Assembly (NCBI RefSeq): GCF_024199945.1
Contig: NZ_JANADP010000001.1
Location: 3,844,001 to 3,908,000 of the forward strand
DNA length: 64,000 nt
Direction of reading: 5' to 3'
Origin: Bradyrhizobium sp. CCGUVB4N
GTDB lineage: Bacteria; Pseudomonadota; Alphaproteobacteria; Rhizobiales; Xanthobacteraceae
The first letter of the stretch is position 1, and the number at the start of each line of letters is the position of its first letter. Both the position numbers and the translations under genes were made by a program. The notes beneath the pieces were generated by a model. It was not told the origin of the DNA and made no database searches. It saw only the letters and a list, made by a program, of their open reading frames with translations. Positions 44,532-52,636 of this stretch are shown here, piece after piece.

Positions 44532-45808
44532 GGCGGGCCTCCTCGCAAGGCCAACAGCGCAGCACCGTAGCTTGCCTCTGTCTCCTCGGCGATGGTCACG
44601 GGAACACTGAGCGCGCGTCGTCTGATCTCGGTCCATGCCGCGTTCTTCGCGCCGCCGCCGATGCTGATGACGCGCTGAAGTTTCGGCGCCCCCAGCTCCG
44701 CCAGGCGCTGATAGGCGAGGGCTTCGACCCCCGCGATACCTTCGAGAAGCGCCTGGAAGAAGCGGTGGTCCTCCGCAGGACGCGGCGTGATCCTGGCCGG
44801 CAATGCCGGATCGGCGATGGGAAAGCGTTCGCCGGGCTTGGCAAGCGGATAGTAATCGAGCCCGGTCGCCGCTTCCGGCCGCAGCTGCGGCGTCAGCCGC
44901 TCCATGTCGGCGGCCGTGAAATGCGACAGCAATGCGCCGCCGCCGGAATTGGAGGCGCCGCCCGCGAGCCAACGCTCGCCGAGCCGGTGCGAATAGACGC
45001 CCTGATTGGCGGCGAAGATCGGCTGCGTCGCAAGCAGCTTCACGACAAGCGTCGTGCCGAGCGAGGTGACGGCATCGCCCGGCGCGTCAGCCCGCGTCGC
45101 GATGAAGGCGGCGACGCCGTCGGTGGTGCCGGCTGCGACGAGCGCTGATGGCGACAGGCCGAGCGTCGCTGCGATCGTGGGGTCGACATTCGCAAATGGC
45201 GTGCCGGGGACCAGCACCTTCGGCAGCAGCTCGCGCCTGACGCCGAGTTCGTCGAGCCAGACCGGCCAGGCACGTGCCATGGGATCGTAGCCGAGCTTCA
45301 GGACGTTGTTCTCGTCGCTGATACCATGATGTCCGGCGAGCCGACCGGCGATCCAGTCGGCCTGATGCACGGCAAAACGTGCCTCGCGCGCCTCGCTAAG
45401 ATCAGACAAATGCAGGAGCTTCGCAAGCGCGCTACTCGCGCCGTGTGCGCCGCTGTCCGCAGGCGCGACGGCCGCAATGCGGGCCGCCTCAGTTGCCGCG
45501 CGCGTATCGTTGTACATGAGGCCCGGCGTGCAAGGCCGACCCGCGGCGTCGATCATCAGGAGAGTACCGGACGTGCCGTCAACGCAAAGGCGCTCGACCG
45601 TCCGGAGATCGATGCTGCGACCGAGCTTGCAGATCGCAACCACCGTCGCATGCCACCAGAGCTCAGGGTCCTGATCGATCGCATGGCCGTCCTGTCGCGG
45701 CGGCGGCAGGGTCGCCGTTTCCATCCCAAGCAAATCGCCGCGCCCATCGACGGCGCAGGCGCGAACCCCACCGGTTCCAACGTCGATGCCGAGGAACACG
45801 CCTGCCAT
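44528..45808 (-). CDS. FGGY-family carbohydrate kinase (D-ribulokinase-like subgroup)
   Basis: This 426-residue kinase starts MAGVFLGIDVGTGGVRACAVD, the ATP phosphate-1 motif. It then has LCVDGTSGTLLMID, PGLMYNDTRA, and in the C-terminal half AAGTTDGVAAFIATRA (GTTD), TSLGTTLVVKLL and ISIGGGAKNAAWTEIRR with the adenosine-binding GGGAKN. The length is at the short end of FGGY kinases and resembles the D-ribulokinase-like subgroup. GGAGG four bases before ATG 45808 supports the start. It is the first gene of the minus-strand arm and divergent from the EryD-like regulator gene. Confidence 0.85.
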   Translation of the reverse strand: MAGVFLGIDVGTGGVRACAVDGRGDLLGMETATLPPPRQDGHAIDQDPELWWHATVVAICKLGRSIDLRTVERLCVDGTSGTLLMIDAAGRPCTPGLMYNDTRAATEAARIAAVAPADSGAHGASSALAKLLHLSDLSEAREARFAVHQADWIAGRLAGHHGISDENNVLKLGYDPMARAWPVWLDELGVRRELLPKVLVPGTPFANVDPTIAATLGLSPSALVAAGTTDGVAAFIATRADAPGDAVTSLGTTLVVKLLATQPIFAANQGVYSHRLGERWLAGGASNSGGGALLSHFTAADMERLTPQLRPEAATGLDYYPLAKPGERFPIADPALPARITPRPAEDHRFFQALLEGIAGVEALAYQRLAELGAPKLQRVISIGGGAKNAAWTEIRRRALSVPVTIAEETEASYGAALLALRGGPP

Positions 45809-45903
45809 TCGACCTCCGCAGCGTAACGACAACCGCACTGACCGTAACGCGCCGGACGATTGCACCGCAGCACGTTTGGGGGATTGACGTCCCGATCGGT
45901 CTC

Positions 45904-45938
45904 TGCAATTTTTTGCAAGATGTGAAGAAAATTGCAAG
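45904..45938. promoter_or_regulatory. TTGCAA-type repeats between divergent arms; candidate EryD-like operator
   Basis: In the 171-base gap between the kinase start (45808) and the regulator start (45980), TGCAA-tttt-TTGCA forms a palindrome at 45904-45917. TTGCAAG also occurs as a direct repeat at 45913-45919 and 45932-45938, 19 bases apart, about two helical turns. SorC-type regulators often bind such paired sites. Binding here would control both arms of the locus. Confidence 0.45.
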
Positions 45939-45979
45939 CGGGCTTTTCCGACGTGGCGACACCTTCCGACAGGCTGCCG

Positions 45980-46984
45980 ATGGTTGACGGAGAAGCGTCG
46001 CTGGCGACGCGGGCGGCATGGCTGTATTTCGCCGCCGGACTGACCCAGTCGGAGGTCGCCGACCGCCTCAACATCCAGAGCACCAAGGCGCATCGGCTGA
46101 TCGCACGCGCGAGCCGCGAGGGCATGATCCGCGTCTTTGTCGAAGGACCGGTGGCCGAATGCGTCGCGCTGGAGAACACGCTGACCGAGCGCTACGGCCT
46201 CGCCTTCTGCCGTGTCGCGCCCGATCTCGGGGAGGGGGACCTGCCGCTGAAGGCCCTGGCGCTCGAGGGTGCGAGCTTCCTGCGGCAGATCCTCGAACGT
46301 GGCGAGCACAAGATCATCGGCGTCGGCCACGGCCGCACGCTCGCGGCCGTGGTCGAGCAATTGCCGCAGACGCCTGCGCGCGAGGTGCAATTCGTCTCGC
46401 TGCTTGGTGGATTGACGCGGAAATTCGCCGCCAATCCATTCGATGTCATTCATCGGCTGGCGGAGCGTACCGGGGCGGAGGCCTATCTGTTGCCGGTGCC
46501 GGTGTTCGCCAACTCGGTCGCCGACCGCGCCGTGCTGATGCAGCAATACGGCATCGCCGATGTGTTTGCGCTCGCCCGCAAGGCCTCGCTCCTGTTCGTC
46601 GGCATCGGACAGATCCATGCCGAGGGGTTCCTGGTCTCGAGCGGCATGATCAAGCCCGACGAGGTTGTGGAACTGAAGCGCGCGGGCGCCTGCGCTGACC
46701 TGCTCGGACATTTCTTTAACGCCGACGGCGAGATGCTCGACATCGACCTGTCGGCGCGCGCCACTTCGATGGAGGCGGCGGACTTAAGGAAACATCGCAT
46801 CGTCGCCGTCGGCGGCGGACTGGCCAAGGTCACGGCGCTGCGCGCCGTGCTGCGCAGCCGCCTGCTGCACGGCCTGATTATCGACGAGGCGACTGCTCAG
46901 GCCCTCGCAACCGACAAGCCGGAGGCAACAGCCGGCAACGACAAGAACAACAAGGCCAAAAACAAGGGCCGTAAGGGAAAGTAA
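45980..46984 (+). CDS. SorC/DeoR-type sugar-binding transcriptional regulator, EryD-like
   Basis: This 334-residue protein has an N-terminal HTH (ASLATRAAWLYFAAGLTQSEVADRLNIQSTKAHRLIARASREGMIRV) and a C-terminal sugar-binding domain of the SorC type (IIGVGHGRTLAAVVEQLPQ, FVSLLGGLTRKFAANPFDVIHRLAERTGAEAYLLPVPVFANS, LFVGIGQIHAEGFLVSSGMI). The whole chain resembles EryD, the erythritol-responsive repressor of Brucella and Rhizobium. ATG at 45980 was chosen because family similarity begins there; TTG at 45932 is the longer alternative and would overlap the candidate operator. The C-terminus has a Lys/Asn-rich tail. It probably represses both arms and itself until a sugar phosphate or polyol binds. 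Confidence 0.85.
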   Translation: MVDGEASLATRAAWLYFAAGLTQSEVADRLNIQSTKAHRLIARASREGMIRVFVEGPVAECVALENTLTERYGLAFCRVAPDLGEGDLPLKALALEGASFLRQILERGEHKIIGVGHGRTLAAVVEQLPQTPAREVQFVSLLGGLTRKFAANPFDVIHRLAERTGAEAYLLPVPVFANSVADRAVLMQQYGIADVFALARKASLLFVGIGQIHAEGFLVSSGMIKPDEVVELKRAGACADLLGHFFNADGEMLDIDLSARATSMEAADLRKHRIVAVGGGLAKVTALRAVLRSRLLHGLIIDEATAQALATDKPEATAGNDKNNKAKNKGRKGK

Positions 46985-47006
46985 ACGCGCACAATGGGAG
47001 GTTACA

Positions 47007-48446
47007 ATGTTCGATCGAGAGAAGAATCTGTTCGACTCCTACGCTGCCAAACGCATCAGTCGGCGTGATCTGCTGGATGGCGCCGCCAAGCTCGGCATCG
47101 CCGGCGTAGCCGCAAACTCGGCTTATGTCTCCGCGATGTCGCGGGCCATGGCCGCAGACTTCAACTGGAAGGCCTATAGCGGCAAGAGCGTCAAGCTGCT
47201 GCTGAACAAGCATCCTTACGTCGATGCGATGATCGGCGATATCGAGGCCTTCAAGGCGCTAACCGGGATGAACGTCAGCTACGACATCTTCCCGGAGGAC
47301 GTCTATTTCGACAAGGTGACGGCGGCGCTGTCCTCGAAGTCGGATCAGTACGATGCCTTCATGACCGGCGCCTACATGACCTGGACCTACGGTCCGGCCG
47401 GCTGGATCGAGGATCTCAACACCTACATCAAGGACCCCGCCAAGACCAACCCGGCTTTTGCCTGGGACGATGTGCTGCCCGGCCTTCGCTCCTCGACGGC
47501 ATGGGACGGCGTTGCGGGCTCGGAGCTCGGTTCGGGCAAGGCCAAGCAGTGGTGCATCCCCTGGGGCTATGAGCTCAACAACATCGCCTACAATCGCAAC
47601 ATCTTCGACAAGGTCGGCGTCAAGCCGCCGAAGAATCTCGACGACTTGCTCGATGTCGCCGCGAAGATCACCAAGGACGCGGGCGGCCCCTATGGCGTCG
47701 GCGTTCGCGGCTCGCGCTCCTGGGCGACCATCCATCCCGGCTTCCTCTCGGCCTATTCGAATTTCGGGCAGAAGGATTTTGTGATGGACGGCGGCAAGCT
47801 GAAGGCCGCCATGAACACCAAGGCCTCGAAGGAGTTCCACGAGAAATGGGTCAAGATGATCCAGACCTCGGGCCCGAAGAACTGGTCGACCTACACCTGG
47901 TATCAGGTCGGCACGGATCTCGGCGCAGGCGCCTCCGGCATGATCTTCGACGCCGACATTCTCGGCTACTTCATGAACGGCGGCGACAACAAGGAGAAGG
48001 GCAATCTCGGTTACGCGCCCTTTGCCGCGAATCCGGCCGCCAAGGCGCCGACGCCGAACGTCTGGATCTGGTCGCTCGCAATGTCGAGCTTCTCCAAGCA
48101 GAAGGACGCGGCCTGGCTGTTCATGCAATGGGCGGCCTCAACCGAGCACGACTTGTTCGGCGCCCGCAAGATGGACTTCGTCAATCCGGTGCGCGCGTCG
48201 GTGTGGAAGGACTCGGAATTCCGCGACCGCATCGCGAAATCCTACCCGGGCTATCTCGAGCAGCATGACCTCTCGTCGCCGGGCGCCAAGATCTATTTCA
48301 CGGCGCAGCCTCTGTTCTTCGACCTGACGACGGAATGGGCGGCTTCGCTCCAGAAGATGGTCGCCAAAGAGGTCAGCGTCGACGAAGGGCTGGACAAGCT
48401 CGCCGACAGTATCAACCGTCAGCTCAAGCAGGCAGGCCTCGGTTGA
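47007..48446 (+). CDS. ABC sugar/polyol-binding periplasmic protein (family 1)
   Basis: This 479-residue exported receptor starts with a Tat-like signal (ISRRDLLDGAAKLGIAGVAANSAYVSAMSRAMA). The mature part has the MalE-type pattern: SVKLLLNKHPYVDAMIGDIEAFKALTGMNVSYDIFPEDVYFDKVTAALSS, YDAFMTGAYMTWTYGPAGWIEDL and WCIPWGYELNNIAYNRNIFDKVG. The length is above average for the family. GGGAGG precedes the ATG. It lies 22 bases after the regulator gene and is followed by a stable hairpin and the permease genes. A polyol ligand is likely because the kinase and dehydrogenase downstream are EryA/EryB-like. Confidence 0.85.
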   Translation: MFDREKNLFDSYAAKRISRRDLLDGAAKLGIAGVAANSAYVSAMSRAMAADFNWKAYSGKSVKLLLNKHPYVDAMIGDIEAFKALTGMNVSYDIFPEDVYFDKVTAALSSKSDQYDAFMTGAYMTWTYGPAGWIEDLNTYIKDPAKTNPAFAWDDVLPGLRSSTAWDGVAGSELGSGKAKQWCIPWGYELNNIAYNRNIFDKVGVKPPKNLDDLLDVAAKITKDAGGPYGVGVRGSRSWATIHPGFLSAYSNFGQKDFVMDGGKLKAAMNTKASKEFHEKWVKMIQTSGPKNWSTYTWYQVGTDLGAGASGMIFDADILGYFMNGGDNKEKGNLGYAPFAANPAAKAPTPNVWIWSLAMSSFSKQKDAAWLFMQWAASTEHDLFGARKMDFVNPVRASVWKDSEFRDRIAKSYPGYLEQHDLSSPGAKIYFTAQPLFFDLTTEWAASLQKMVAKEVSVDEGLDKLADSINRQLKQAGLG

Positions 48447-48480
48447 GACTGCCCTGGTTGAACCTGCCTTGATTGACCTT

Positions 48481-48513
48481 TGGCGTGGTGCCTGATTCCT
48501 CCGCACCACGCCA
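48481..48513 (+). terminator. 11-bp hairpin between the binding-protein and permease genes
   Basis: TGGCGTGGTGC (48481-48491) pairs perfectly with GCACCACGCCA (48503-48513) across an 11-base loop, 34 bases after the binding-protein stop. Such hairpins often stabilise the upstream mRNA so the periplasmic receptor is made in excess of the membrane parts. No T-run is present, so read-through to the permeases is expected. Confidence 0.65.
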
Positions 48514-48584
48514 ACCCGCCGGTTCGGAACGCCTGTCCGGTCCGGGCCGGCGGTGTTGAAGCAAACGCGTGATCCCGTATCATC

Positions 48585-49517
48585 ATGAGCATGGCCCAGT
48601 TGTCCCAGACGAACGTGCTTCCGCGCCGCACCACGAGGCTGCGCGGGCGCCTTCTGCCCTACGTGCTGAGCCTTCCGGCGCTGCTCGTCTGCATCGCTAT
48701 CCTCGTGCCCTTCGTGACGGCCGCGGTCTATTCGCTCCAGCGCTACCGGTTGAACCTGCCTTATTTGCGCGGCTTCATCGGCGTCGACAATTACATCGAC
48801 TTTCTTTCCGATCCGGCCTTCTGGAATACGCTTCGCATCTCGCTCACCTATACGGCGCTGACGGTTGTGCTCGAGCTGCTGCTCGGCCTCGGCATCGCCC
48901 TGCTGCTGCGGCGGCCGACCCGCTTTCACAATGCGGTGTCGATCGTGCTGTTGTTGCCGTTGATGACGGCGCCCGCCATCGCGGCGCTGATGTGGAAGCT
49001 GATGACAAATCCCAGCTTCGGCATCCTGTCTTATCTCATCGGCCTGCTCGGCGTGCATGACTTCAAATGGGCGTCCGATCCCTCGAGCGCGCTGTTCACG
49101 GTCGTCCTGGTCGACGTCTGGGTCTACACGCCCTTCATCATGATCCTGCTGCTGGCGGGCTTGCGCTCGCTGCCGCGGCAACCGTTCGAGGCGGCGGCGC
49201 TCGATGGCGTGCCCGCGAGCTTCGTGTTCTTCCGCATCACGCTGCCGATGCTCGCGCCTTACATCATCACGGCCTCGCTGTTTCGCCTGCTCGATTCCAT
49301 CCAGCAGTTCGACATCATTTATGCAATGACGCAAGGCGGCCCCGGCGACCGGCTGATGGTGTTCCAGGTTCAGGCCTATCTCGAATTCTTTCAGTACACC
49401 AATGTCGGCCGTTCGGCGGCGCTGCTGATGATCCTCTGGCTGATCACCAACATTCTCTCGAACATCTTCATCAAGAACTGGCTGCGGCTACGGGCACGCG
49501 CCCACGGCCACGCGTAA
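48585..49517 (+). CDS. ABC sugar permease, MalF/UgpA-like
   Basis: This 310-residue inner-membrane protein has six hydrophobic segments (first LLPYVLSLPALLVCIAILVPFVTAAVYSL) and the EAA loop EAAALDGVPASFVFFRITLPMLAPYI, which contacts the ATPases. It is the first of two permeases of the importer. Start ATG at 48585; ATG at 48591 is equally possible, and the ribosome site is weak for both. It is 17 bases from the next gene. Confidence 0.88.
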   Translation: MSMAQLSQTNVLPRRTTRLRGRLLPYVLSLPALLVCIAILVPFVTAAVYSLQRYRLNLPYLRGFIGVDNYIDFLSDPAFWNTLRISLTYTALTVVLELLLGLGIALLLRRPTRFHNAVSIVLLLPLMTAPAIAALMWKLMTNPSFGILSYLIGLLGVHDFKWASDPSSALFTVVLVDVWVYTPFIMILLLAGLRSLPRQPFEAAALDGVPASFVFFRITLPMLAPYIITASLFRLLDSIQQFDIIYAMTQGGPGDRLMVFQVQAYLEFFQYTNVGRSAALLMILWLITNILSNIFIKNWLRLRARAHGHA

Positions 49518-49534
49518 GAGGCGGAGAGGCGGCG

Positions 49535-50392
49535 ATGGATCATTCCAGTCTCGCAGGGCGCATCTTCCGCGGCGTGGCGCTGGCGCTCGTGCTCGTGTTC
49601 TTCATGTTCCCGATCGTCTGGATCCTCATGATGTCGTTCCAGAGCAACGAGCAGATCCTGCGGATTCCGCCGCACATCCTGTTCGAGCCGACGCTCGCGA
49701 ACTACCAGGCGCTGATTTCGGGCCAGCTCCGCACCACCGCCGGCAATCTCGAGATTTCCTTCATGCGCAACCTCATGAACAGCTTTGTGCTGTCGAGCGC
49801 GGCGGTGCTCCTGGCCTTGCTGCTTGGTGTGCCCGCGGCCTATGCCTTTGCGCGGTTCAAGTTCCGGCTCGGCGAAACCATCGCATTCACGCTGCTGTCG
49901 TTCCGATTTGCGCCGCCGTTGCTCGTGTTGCTGCCGCTGTCGCTTTACTATCAGCAGCTCGGTCTCAGCGACACTTACTTTGGCATCGTCTGGGTCTACC
50001 AGCTCATTGCGCTGCCGCTGATCCTGTGGATCGTGCGCGGCTATTTCGAGGACATCAGCCCGGACATCGAGCACGCCTATCGGCTTGCGGGGCATTCCTG
50101 GCGCGAGGCCTTCACGCGTATCGCCGTGCCGCTCGCCGGCCCTGGCATCGCGGCGGCCGGCCTGCTGTCATTCATTTTCTGCTGGAACAATTTCGTGTTC
50201 GCGCTGATCCTGGCCTCGGCTGACAAGCAGCCGGTCACGGTGGGCGCGCTGGCCTTCGTCACGGCGTCCGGCATCCAGTACGGCCAGATCGCGGCCGCAA
50301 TCGTGCTCTCGGTCACGCCGACCTTGCTGCTCGCGCTGTACGCGCAGCGCTATCTGGTCGAGGGGCTGTCGCTCGGTGCGGTGAAAGGCTGA
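49535..50392 (+). CDS. ABC sugar permease, MalG/UgpE-like
   Basis: This 285-residue second permease has six membrane segments (first GVALALVLVFFMFPIVWILMMSF) and the EAA loop EHAYRLAGHSWREAFTRIAVPLAGPGIAAAGLLSFIFCWNNF, a family signature. ATG at 49535 was chosen because it gives the normal length and family N-terminus; the frame is open far upstream inside the previous gene but that part is not coding. The ATPase gene starts four bases after its stop. It pairs with the permease at 48585-49517. Confidence 0.88.
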   Translation: MDHSSLAGRIFRGVALALVLVFFMFPIVWILMMSFQSNEQILRIPPHILFEPTLANYQALISGQLRTTAGNLEISFMRNLMNSFVLSSAAVLLALLLGVPAAYAFARFKFRLGETIAFTLLSFRFAPPLLVLLPLSLYYQQLGLSDTYFGIVWVYQLIALPLILWIVRGYFEDISPDIEHAYRLAGHSWREAFTRIAVPLAGPGIAAAGLLSFIFCWNNFVFALILASADKQPVTVGALAFVTASGIQYGQIAAAIVLSVTPTLLLALYAQRYLVEGLSLGAVKG

Positions 50393-50395
50393 AGC

Positions 50396-51502
50396 ATGGC
50401 GCGTCTCGAACTCAATGCCGTCGGCAAGTCGTTCGGCCCGGTCCGCTGCGCCGAGGATCTGTCACTGGCGGTCGAGCCTGGCGAGATCGTCGCGGTGTTC
50501 GGCCCATCCGGCAGCGGCAAAACCGTGCTGCTGCGGATGATCGCCGGCATGTTCGAGCCGGATGAAGGGGATATCCTGGTCGGTGGTCAGTCGATCGTGG
50601 ACGCACCGCCAGAGCGGCGCGGGATCGGCATGGCCTTTCAGAATTTTGCGTTGTTCCCGCACATGAGCGCGCAGGATAACATTGCAAGCGGCTTGCGCGC
50701 CAAGGCGGCCGCGGGCGAGGTCGCATCCCGGGTCAAATCGATCAGCCGGCTCCTGAAGATCGAGCACGTCCTCGGCCATAGGCCCCGTGAATTGTCGAAC
50801 GGGCAGAAGCAGCGTACGGCGCTCGCGCGCGCGCTGATCGGCAATCCGGATGTGCTGCTGCTCGATGATCCCTTGCGCAACGTCGATGCCAAGCTCCGCT
50901 ACGAGATGCGGCTCGAATTGCCGAGCCTGCTGCGTCGGAGCTCGGCCGCCGTTCTCTACGTCACCCAGGATTATCGCGAGGCTATGGCGATCGCGGACCG
51001 GATTGCGGTCCTAATCGACGGGCGCCTGGTGCAGATCGCGCGCCCCGAGGAGATCTACGCGAAGCCCGCTTCCGTTGCGGTGGCGCGGCTGTTCGGCGAT
51101 CCCAGCATCAATCTGTCCGAAGTCGAGCCGGTCGCTGCGCAGGGCTTTCTTAGCGCGCAGGTTGCGGGGACCGCGGTTCGACTTGAAGCCGCCGATCGTC
51201 AGGCCGCGGATCATGGTCCGTGCTGGCTCGGCGTGCGTCCGGATGATCTCGTCATCACCCGCGAGGCGAGCGAGAACGCGATTCCTGCGCGCGTCGTTGC
51301 GATCACGCCGATGCATGAGAAAGCGGTGCTGCTGTTGCGCTTCTCCGATGGGTCCGAATGGCTCGCGGCACTGCCGCAGGACTCACCGATGGCGACCGCC
51401 GAGGACGGTATCTTCGTTCGCTTCGCGCCGGAGGCGGCTCTGCTGTTCGACCGCACGACTGGCCTGCGCGTCGGCCTGCCGCATCGGCGGCAGGCGGCAT
51501 GA
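50396..51502 (+). CDS. ABC importer ATPase 1, UgpC/MalK-like with altered catalytic residues
   Basis: This 368-residue ATPase has an N-terminal nucleotide-binding domain and a C-terminal TOBE/regulatory domain (residues ~235-368). Walker A GPSGSGKTV (about residue 39) and the Q-loop FQNFALFPHMS are normal. The signature is LSNGQKQR instead of LSGGQQQR, Walker B ends LLLDDPLRNVD (Asp where the catalytic Glu is expected), and the H-loop His is Gln (VTQDYREA). Taken together these suggest a weak or regulatory ATP site. The second ATPase follows ten bases after its stop. The two probably form a heterodimer that drives the two permeases. Confidence 0.85.
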   Translation: MARLELNAVGKSFGPVRCAEDLSLAVEPGEIVAVFGPSGSGKTVLLRMIAGMFEPDEGDILVGGQSIVDAPPERRGIGMAFQNFALFPHMSAQDNIASGLRAKAAAGEVASRVKSISRLLKIEHVLGHRPRELSNGQKQRTALARALIGNPDVLLLDDPLRNVDAKLRYEMRLELPSLLRRSSAAVLYVTQDYREAMAIADRIAVLIDGRLVQIARPEEIYAKPASVAVARLFGDPSINLSEVEPVAAQGFLSAQVAGTAVRLEAADRQAADHGPCWLGVRPDDLVITREASENAIPARVVAITPMHEKAVLLLRFSDGSEWLAALPQDSPMATAEDGIFVRFAPEAALLFDRTTGLRVGLPHRRQAA

Positions 51503-51512
51503 TGGGAGCGCG

Positions 51513-52634
51513 ATGACCATGGGTATGCTCGAGATCAGGAACGTCGACAAGGTCTACCAGAGCCGCGGCAAGGCGCCGGTCCATGCCGTGCGCGCGCTCG
51601 ACATGGAGGTCGGGAAGGGCGAGATCGTCGCGCTGCTGGGCTCGTCGGGCTGCGGCAAGACCTCGACCTTGCGGATGATCGCGGGCTTCGAAAGCGTCAC
51701 CTCGGGGGCGATTGCGCTCGGCCAGCGGCGCATCGATGAATTGCCGCCCGCCAGGCGCAGGGTGGCGATGGCGTTCGAAGGCTATTCGCTCTACCCGCCG
51801 CTCACGGTTCGCGAGAACATCGCGTTTGCCTTGAAGGCGCAGCAGCTCTCGCATGGCGAGGTCTCGCGCCGCGTCGAGGCGATTGCGCGCCTCGTCGAGA
51901 TCTCGGACATCCTGGACAGCTATCCTCGCGCGATCTCGGGAGGGCAGCAGCAGCGTGTCTCGCTGGCGCGGGCCCTGGTGCGCGATGCTGAGCTCTATCT
52001 GCTGGACGAGCCGATGGGCCAGCTCGAGCCGCAGCTCCGCGCGGTCTTGCGCGGGCGGATCAAGGGACTGCTGGCCGAGCGCGGGATGACGGCGATCTTC
52101 GTCACCCACGACCAGACCGAGGCGAGCGCGCTCGCCGATCGCATCGCGGTCATGGAAGACGGCGTGCTCCAGCAGTTCGCAAGCGAGAGGGAGCTGAAGG
52201 AGCATCCGGCGAACCTGTTCGTCGCGAGCTTCATTGGCGAACCGCCGATGAACCTGCTCGAGACGGAGGTGGCCCGCGCCGATGGCGGATTCCGCCTCTC
52301 GGTCAGCCCCGACGTTGCGTTCCAGATCGAAGCACGAACACTTGGTCCGGGCGTGGACCGGGCGCTCGAGCAGAGCAAGCGCATCCGCATCGGCATCCGG
52401 CCACAGAAGATCACCGTCGGAGCCGGTGATGTCCGCGTGCGCGTCGTGTCCAATCAATGGCTGGGCGACCAGTCGCATGTCGCGGGCGAGTGCGACGGCC
52501 ACCTTCTCATCGCGGTGACGCCGAGCAGGATCGCGGCGCGCCCCGGCGATATCATTCCCTTCGCGCTGGAGGCGCGGCATCTGCATCTGTTCGGTGTCGA
52601 CGGCACCTGCATTCGCCACGCGGAGGCGGCTTGA
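51513..52634 (+). CDS. ABC importer ATPase 2, MalK-like
   Basis: This 373-residue ATPase has Walker A GSSGCGKTS, signature ISGGQQQR, Walker B LYLLDEP with catalytic Glu, and H-loop FVTHDQTEA, plus a C-terminal TOBE/regulatory part. Two positions are unusual: the Q-loop Gln is Glu (MAFEGYSLYPP) and the D-loop reads GQLEP. ATG at 51513 (GGGAG upstream) was chosen; the frame is open upstream within ATPase 1 but is not coding there. It is less similar to ATPase 1 than a recent duplicate would be, so the two are old paralogues with divided roles. Confidence 0.87.
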   Translation: MTMGMLEIRNVDKVYQSRGKAPVHAVRALDMEVGKGEIVALLGSSGCGKTSTLRMIAGFESVTSGAIALGQRRIDELPPARRRVAMAFEGYSLYPPLTVRENIAFALKAQQLSHGEVSRRVEAIARLVEISDILDSYPRAISGGQQQRVSLARALVRDAELYLLDEPMGQLEPQLRAVLRGRIKGLLAERGMTAIFVTHDQTEASALADRIAVMEDGVLQQFASERELKEHPANLFVASFIGEPPMNLLETEVARADGGFRLSVSPDVAFQIEARTLGPGVDRALEQSKRIRIGIRPQKITVGAGDVRVRVVSNQWLGDQSHVAGECDGHLLIAVTPSRIAARPGDIIPFALEARHLHLFGVDGTCIRHAEAA

Positions 52635-52636
52635 TC

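Noticed and set aside
42927..44570. A 547-codon plus-strand frame
   Set aside because: It lies antisense to the aldolase and HAD genes, both of which carry intact catalytic motifs and are joined to neighbours in an operon.
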